Origin: Streptomyces sp. NBC_00258
GTDB lineage: Bacteria; Actinomycetota; Actinomycetes; Streptomycetales; Streptomycetaceae
Assembly (NCBI RefSeq): GCF_036182465.1
Contig: NZ_CP108081.1
Span: 11,594,001-11,658,000, forward strand
Length of the DNA stretch: 64,000 nt
Direction: 5' to 3'
Notes under the pieces: generated by a model
What the model was told of the DNA's origin: nothing
Database searches by the model: none
What the model saw: the letters and a program-made list of their open reading frames with translations, nothing else
Made by a program: the position numbers and the translations under genes
Part shown: in pieces, positions 61,576 through 64,000 of the stretch
Layout of the letters: every line of letters starts with the position of its first letter
How positions within the stretch are numbered: the first letter of the stretch is position 1

Positions 61576-62238
61576 TCACCGACCGCTAGACCTGAGTGAA
61601 GGGCTTGTCGACGTCTCTGCTTCGAGGGTGTGCAGCCGGTCTCTGCCTGATCTCGCAGGGGCGTCCAGTTCCGCACGCAACGCTTCGTTCTCGACCACCA
61701 GTTCGGCCTTGCTACGCCGAACTCCGGGTGGTTTCCGGGTGGAGTGGCTGGGCATCCGGGAGCGCTTGTCCGGTGGGGGAGCGGCGACGGGCTCCAGCGG
61801 CTCGAAGGCGACGATCACGGCGGGGTCCAGACCGCATTCCGGGCAGCGCTCCTTGTCGCCGTGTCCTCCATCGGGCCGGGGGCTTTTTTGGAGACGGGTC
61901 GCCTCGATGACGTGCCCGCAGTACAAGCGCAGCCGCCATCGCTGCAGCTCCCACGCAGGAGTCGGAGGACCGAGGAGATCCTGCATCTGCTCGCAAATGC
62001 TGTCTGACCAGCGAGGCGCCTGGGCAACGTGGCGTTGAAGCCACTCATGGACTTGTACCGCCTCGTGCTGCCGGCTGTGGTCGGCCCGGGTCAGCTGGTA
62101 GTCCGCCAAAGGCACGCCATGGCGTAGATACTCGGCTTCCATCTCGGTGACGGTAGGCAAGGCGAGCACCGATCTGGGAAGAACCTTCAAGAGCTCAGCC
62201 CGTTCGGATGGCCCGCCCTCTGTCGCCGGAGGGCTCAT
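61576..62238 (-). CDS. hypothetical protein with zinc-ribbon and C-terminal coiled coil
   Basis: 220-aa protein from ATG 62238 (GTG 62244 is an alternative). The centre has LRLYCGHVIEATRLQ and ERCPECGLDPAVIV, a C-x-H...CxxC zinc-ribbon-like unit. The C-terminus has a short coiled coil (KAELVVENEALRAELDAPAR) after a basic stretch (KRSRMPSHSTRKPPGVRRSK). The N-terminal 70 residues (LPRSVLALPTVTEMEAEYLR, EAVQVHEWLQRHV) resemble small Streptomyces proteins of unknown role. No reaction or partner can be named. Confidence 0.5.
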   Translation of the reverse strand: MSPPATEGGPSERAELLKVLPRSVLALPTVTEMEAEYLRHGVPLADYQLTRADHSRQHEAVQVHEWLQRHVAQAPRWSDSICEQMQDLLGPPTPAWELQRWRLRLYCGHVIEATRLQKSPRPDGGHGDKERCPECGLDPAVIVAFEPLEPVAAPPPDKRSRMPSHSTRKPPGVRRSKAELVVENEALRAELDAPARSGRDRLHTLEAETSTSPSLRSSGR

Positions 62239-62363
62239 GGCCACCGCATGTACAGCAGCTCCCTGCGTAACTGCGGGAGTGGTTCACGGCTGTTGCGCAC
62301 TGGTCCTGCGGATTCGTCTATCTGCTGCGTATCAAGTCCTGGGTTCGTATCCGCAGTGTCTTC

Positions 62364-63182
62364 TCAGGTGAGGGAAGTGACGAGGGAGTGCAGGGGGTTG
62401 GCCAGTTCGGGGTGGTCGCCGCGGGAGCAGGACTGGAGGAGGTCGGCGGCGACGACGAGGAGGGCCGTGGTGCCGGCTGGGGTGTTCAGGATGGGCAGTT
62501 CCCGGCGGATGGCGGCGGCGGTGGCGGGTGCGAGCAGGGAGTAGGCGTACAGCATGGCGGCGTCGTAGCCGAGGGGGGCGGTGCCGAAGCCCTCCCAGTC
62601 CAACATGATGGGGTCCTCGGTGATGTTGGCGAAGTGGAGGTCGCCGTGGGCCGTGACCCAGTGCGTGATGTCCGGTGCTGGCACCCCGGCGTGCTGGGGG
62701 AGGGCCCGTACGATCCACTGCTGCCGCACGGCGACGCGAGTGGTGCGGGTGGCGGCGATGGTGTCGAGATCGGACCGCAGGCGCGTCCACCATGCCGGGG
62801 CCAGGTTCCGTTCGGTGCGCAGGACGGGCTCGGGTGAACACGTCGGACTGGTGATGAACTCCAACAGCTCTGCGCGGAAGGCGAAGCCGTCGTGGTCCAG
62901 GTCGTGGAGGCCGTGCAGGGCGGGTTTATGCACGGTGGGGAACGCGGCGGCGGCCTCTGCGGTGCCGTCCCAGAGTTTCCCGTTCGCCTTCTCGGCGGGG
63001 GCGGAGACAAGGCGCAGCCAGCAGGCCCCGTGGGCAGGGTGGCCGGCCTGCTGGCCGAGGGTCCGTCCCTGGTAGCCCCACTGGCGGGGGCCGGTGAACG
63101 TGATGCCGAGGGCGTGGGCGGCGGCCGACTGGGCGGCCAGGGTGCGCTGTTCGTCAGTCCGGGTGGTGGGGGGCGAGTACAT
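62364..63182 (-). CDS. aminoglycoside phosphotransferase (APH)-family kinase
   Basis: 272-aa protein-kinase-like small-molecule kinase. The Brenner motif is clear in THWVTAHGDLHFANITEDP, and the metal-binding motif in IMLDWEGFGTAPLGYDAAML. The N-terminal lobe (ALGITFTGPRQWGYQGRTLG, ACWLRLVSAPAEKANGKLWD) lacks the usual glycine-rich loop and resembles the short streptomycete APH proteins rather than known resistance enzymes. ATG 63182 has GGAAGG upstream. Its first 29 bp overlap the end of an aldo/keto reductase frame. Substrate could be a sugar, choline-like compound or antibiotic; unknown. Confidence 0.85.
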   Translation of the reverse strand: MYSPPTTRTDEQRTLAAQSAAAHALGITFTGPRQWGYQGRTLGQQAGHPAHGACWLRLVSAPAEKANGKLWDGTAEAAAAFPTVHKPALHGLHDLDHDGFAFRAELLEFITSPTCSPEPVLRTERNLAPAWWTRLRSDLDTIAATRTTRVAVRQQWIVRALPQHAGVPAPDITHWVTAHGDLHFANITEDPIMLDWEGFGTAPLGYDAAMLYAYSLLAPATAAAIRRELPILNTPAGTTALLVVAADLLQSCSRGDHPELANPLHSLVTSLT

Positions 63183-63480
63183 CGAGGGCCTTCCGCAGGG
63201 TCTCGGCGGGCAGAGGCGGCTCGTTGAGGGCGGTGCGAGCGGTATCCCAGTGTGCCGGAGTCGAGGCCGACAGCAGCACTCTCGAGACGCCGGGGCAGGA
63301 CGCGACGGCCAGGAGGCAGGCTTGGGCGATGCTCAGCCGGGGGTGAAGAAGATCCGCGAGCTCGACGGTGGCCAGGGCCGGCAGCCCTCCGCCGTGAAGG
63401 GGCGCGGAAGCGTGTACGTCCCATCCCCGGGCGATGGCGTCGGCGATGGGTCTCGGCCGGGGATGCGGTCGATGAGTCCG
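63154..63480 (-). pseudogene. C-terminal fragment of an aldo/keto reductase
   Basis: The frame ending in TGA at 63154 encodes RPIADAIARGWDVHASAPLH and GGGLPALATVELADLLHPRL, then SIAQACLLAVASCPGVSRVL and LSASTPAHWDTARTALNEPP, the end of a streptomycete AKR-like protein. Upstream of 63480 the frame turns into low-complexity sequence and no TIM-barrel start with the catalytic Tyr is seen, so the N-terminal two thirds appear lost. It overlaps the APH start, which suggests the two once formed a coupled operon. Confidence 0.6.
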
Positions 63481-63607
63481 GCTTGGTTTTCAGCTCTGTG
63501 ACCGCAGGCGCGTGCAGGTGCGGCACAAGGGCGTCGTCCGGTGGCTGGCGGGCCTGAGACATCGCCCCGATCCTGGGAGCATGGGGTCGGCTCGTCAGGA
63601 GGCGGCA

Positions 63608-64000
63608 ATGGGCCTTTACACCAACCGCGGCCGCGGGGGATGGACCGAGCTACGGGTCCATGGCGTCTCGGGCACGCCTCCTGCATCCTCGCTCGACCAC
63701 CCGGGCGTCGCCCTCATCGCTGGAGACGCGCAGGCCGGCTGCTACCGGCGTCAATGGCAGACTGCGCCGACGGGAGAGGACACCGACGGATTTCGGCGCG
63801 AGGCCTACTCCTGGGGCGGCCTGACATCCGGCGACGGACAACGGGCCCTGTGGCTGCTGCTGTTGCCGTTCATGCTCCTCAATATGGCTTTCTTCACCGA
63901 CCCGGGCCATCGCGTTGGTAAACCCGGCCTAGCGGTGGCCTTCCGCACCACCGTCCAGCGGCTGCTCGCCCTTTCGCTCACCTGTACTTACGTCCTCGGC
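63608..64000 (+). CDS. membrane protein, start only (runs off the window)
   Basis: ATG 63608 with GGAGG 8 nt upstream opens a frame that continues to the window end. The start GGWTELRVHGVSGTPPASSL followed by REAYSWGGLTSGDGQRALWL and LLLPFMLLNMAFFTDPGHRV matches a family of large Streptomyces membrane proteins with a soluble N-terminal segment and several spans. The second hydrophobic segment starts at LLALSLTCTYVLG. Function is unknown to me. Confidence 0.75.
   Translation, partial: MGLYTNRGRGGWTELRVHGVSGTPPASSLDHPGVALIAGDAQAGCYRRQWQTAPTGEDTDGFRREAYSWGGLTSGDGQRALWLLLLPFMLLNMAFFTDPGHRVGKPGLAVAFRTTVQRLLALSLTCTYVLG

Noticed and set aside
62330..62350. T-arm-like sequence GGGTTCGTATCCG suggesting a second tRNA
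   Set aside because: The T stem does not pair fully and no D-arm, anticodon arm or acceptor stem can be folded around it.
1..64000. CRISPR arrays, rRNA genes, riboswitches
   Set aside because: No regularly spaced direct repeats, no rRNA core sequence and no recognisable riboswitch core were seen; a covariance-model scan would be decisive.

Overview
The window is high-GC DNA with Streptomyces-type codon use, promoters, regulators (LacI, GntR, PadR, MarR, MerR, XRE) and an initiator tRNA. I read it as an accessory, horizontally shaped part of a Streptomyces (or close actinomycete) chromosome, because intact operons alternate with at least ten broken transposase or recombinase genes.

1-16.3 kb is a sugar-utilisation block. 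It follows the end of a Ser/Thr kinase gene and holds a secreted GH29 alpha-L-fucosidase, a GntR/FCD regulator divergent from an IlvD/Edd sugar-acid dehydratase and a XylX-like FAH-fold protein (an oxidative, Weimberg-like route). A LacI-controlled operon of binding protein, two ABC permeases and a GH3 beta-glycosidase follows, with a 21-codon vestige of a third permease just before the GH3 gene. 16.5-19.2 kb holds a dead integrase, a quinone oxidoreductase-PadR pair with a tandem palindromic operator, and a SnoaL-like protein.

19.7-26.1 kb is a nested mobile element. An IS21-type istA/istB pair is interrupted inside istB by about 4.6 kb carrying a complete tyrosine recombinase, a small XRE-like protein, a zinc-knuckle-rich second recombinase and three cargo genes, with imperfect inverted repeats at its ends. 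26.2-36.5 kb holds a DrrAB-like ABC exporter with its MerR regulator, a MarR regulator, a secreted serine hydrolase, a VOC protein, an unusually low-GC amidohydrolase and several decayed genes (IS701 transposase, FAD monooxygenase, LivF remnant).

36.6-53.8 kb is a natural-product cluster: a TauD dioxygenase, a 3117-residue NRPS-PKS (A-PCP-C-A-PCP-KS-KR-ACP-TE without an AT), a C-A-PCP-TE NRPS, a glycosyltransferase and a nucleotidyltransferase. The trio TauD + NRPS/PKS + NRPS, with hand-read specificity codes for Ile/Val and Pro, fits the detoxin/rimosamide family (blasticidin S antagonists). The linked sugar genes suggest a glycosylated variant.

53.9-64 kb is a transposon graveyard with intact islands: an RHH antitoxin/Doc-like toxin pair, a DUF2975 membrane protein with an XRE regulator, a protein fusing a blasticidin-S-deaminase-like domain to an ASCH domain, a DUF6461-like protein, initiator tRNA-Met, an APH-family kinase overlapping an aldo/keto reductase fragment, and the start of a membrane protein. 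All family names come from reading motifs by eye; no database search was possible.
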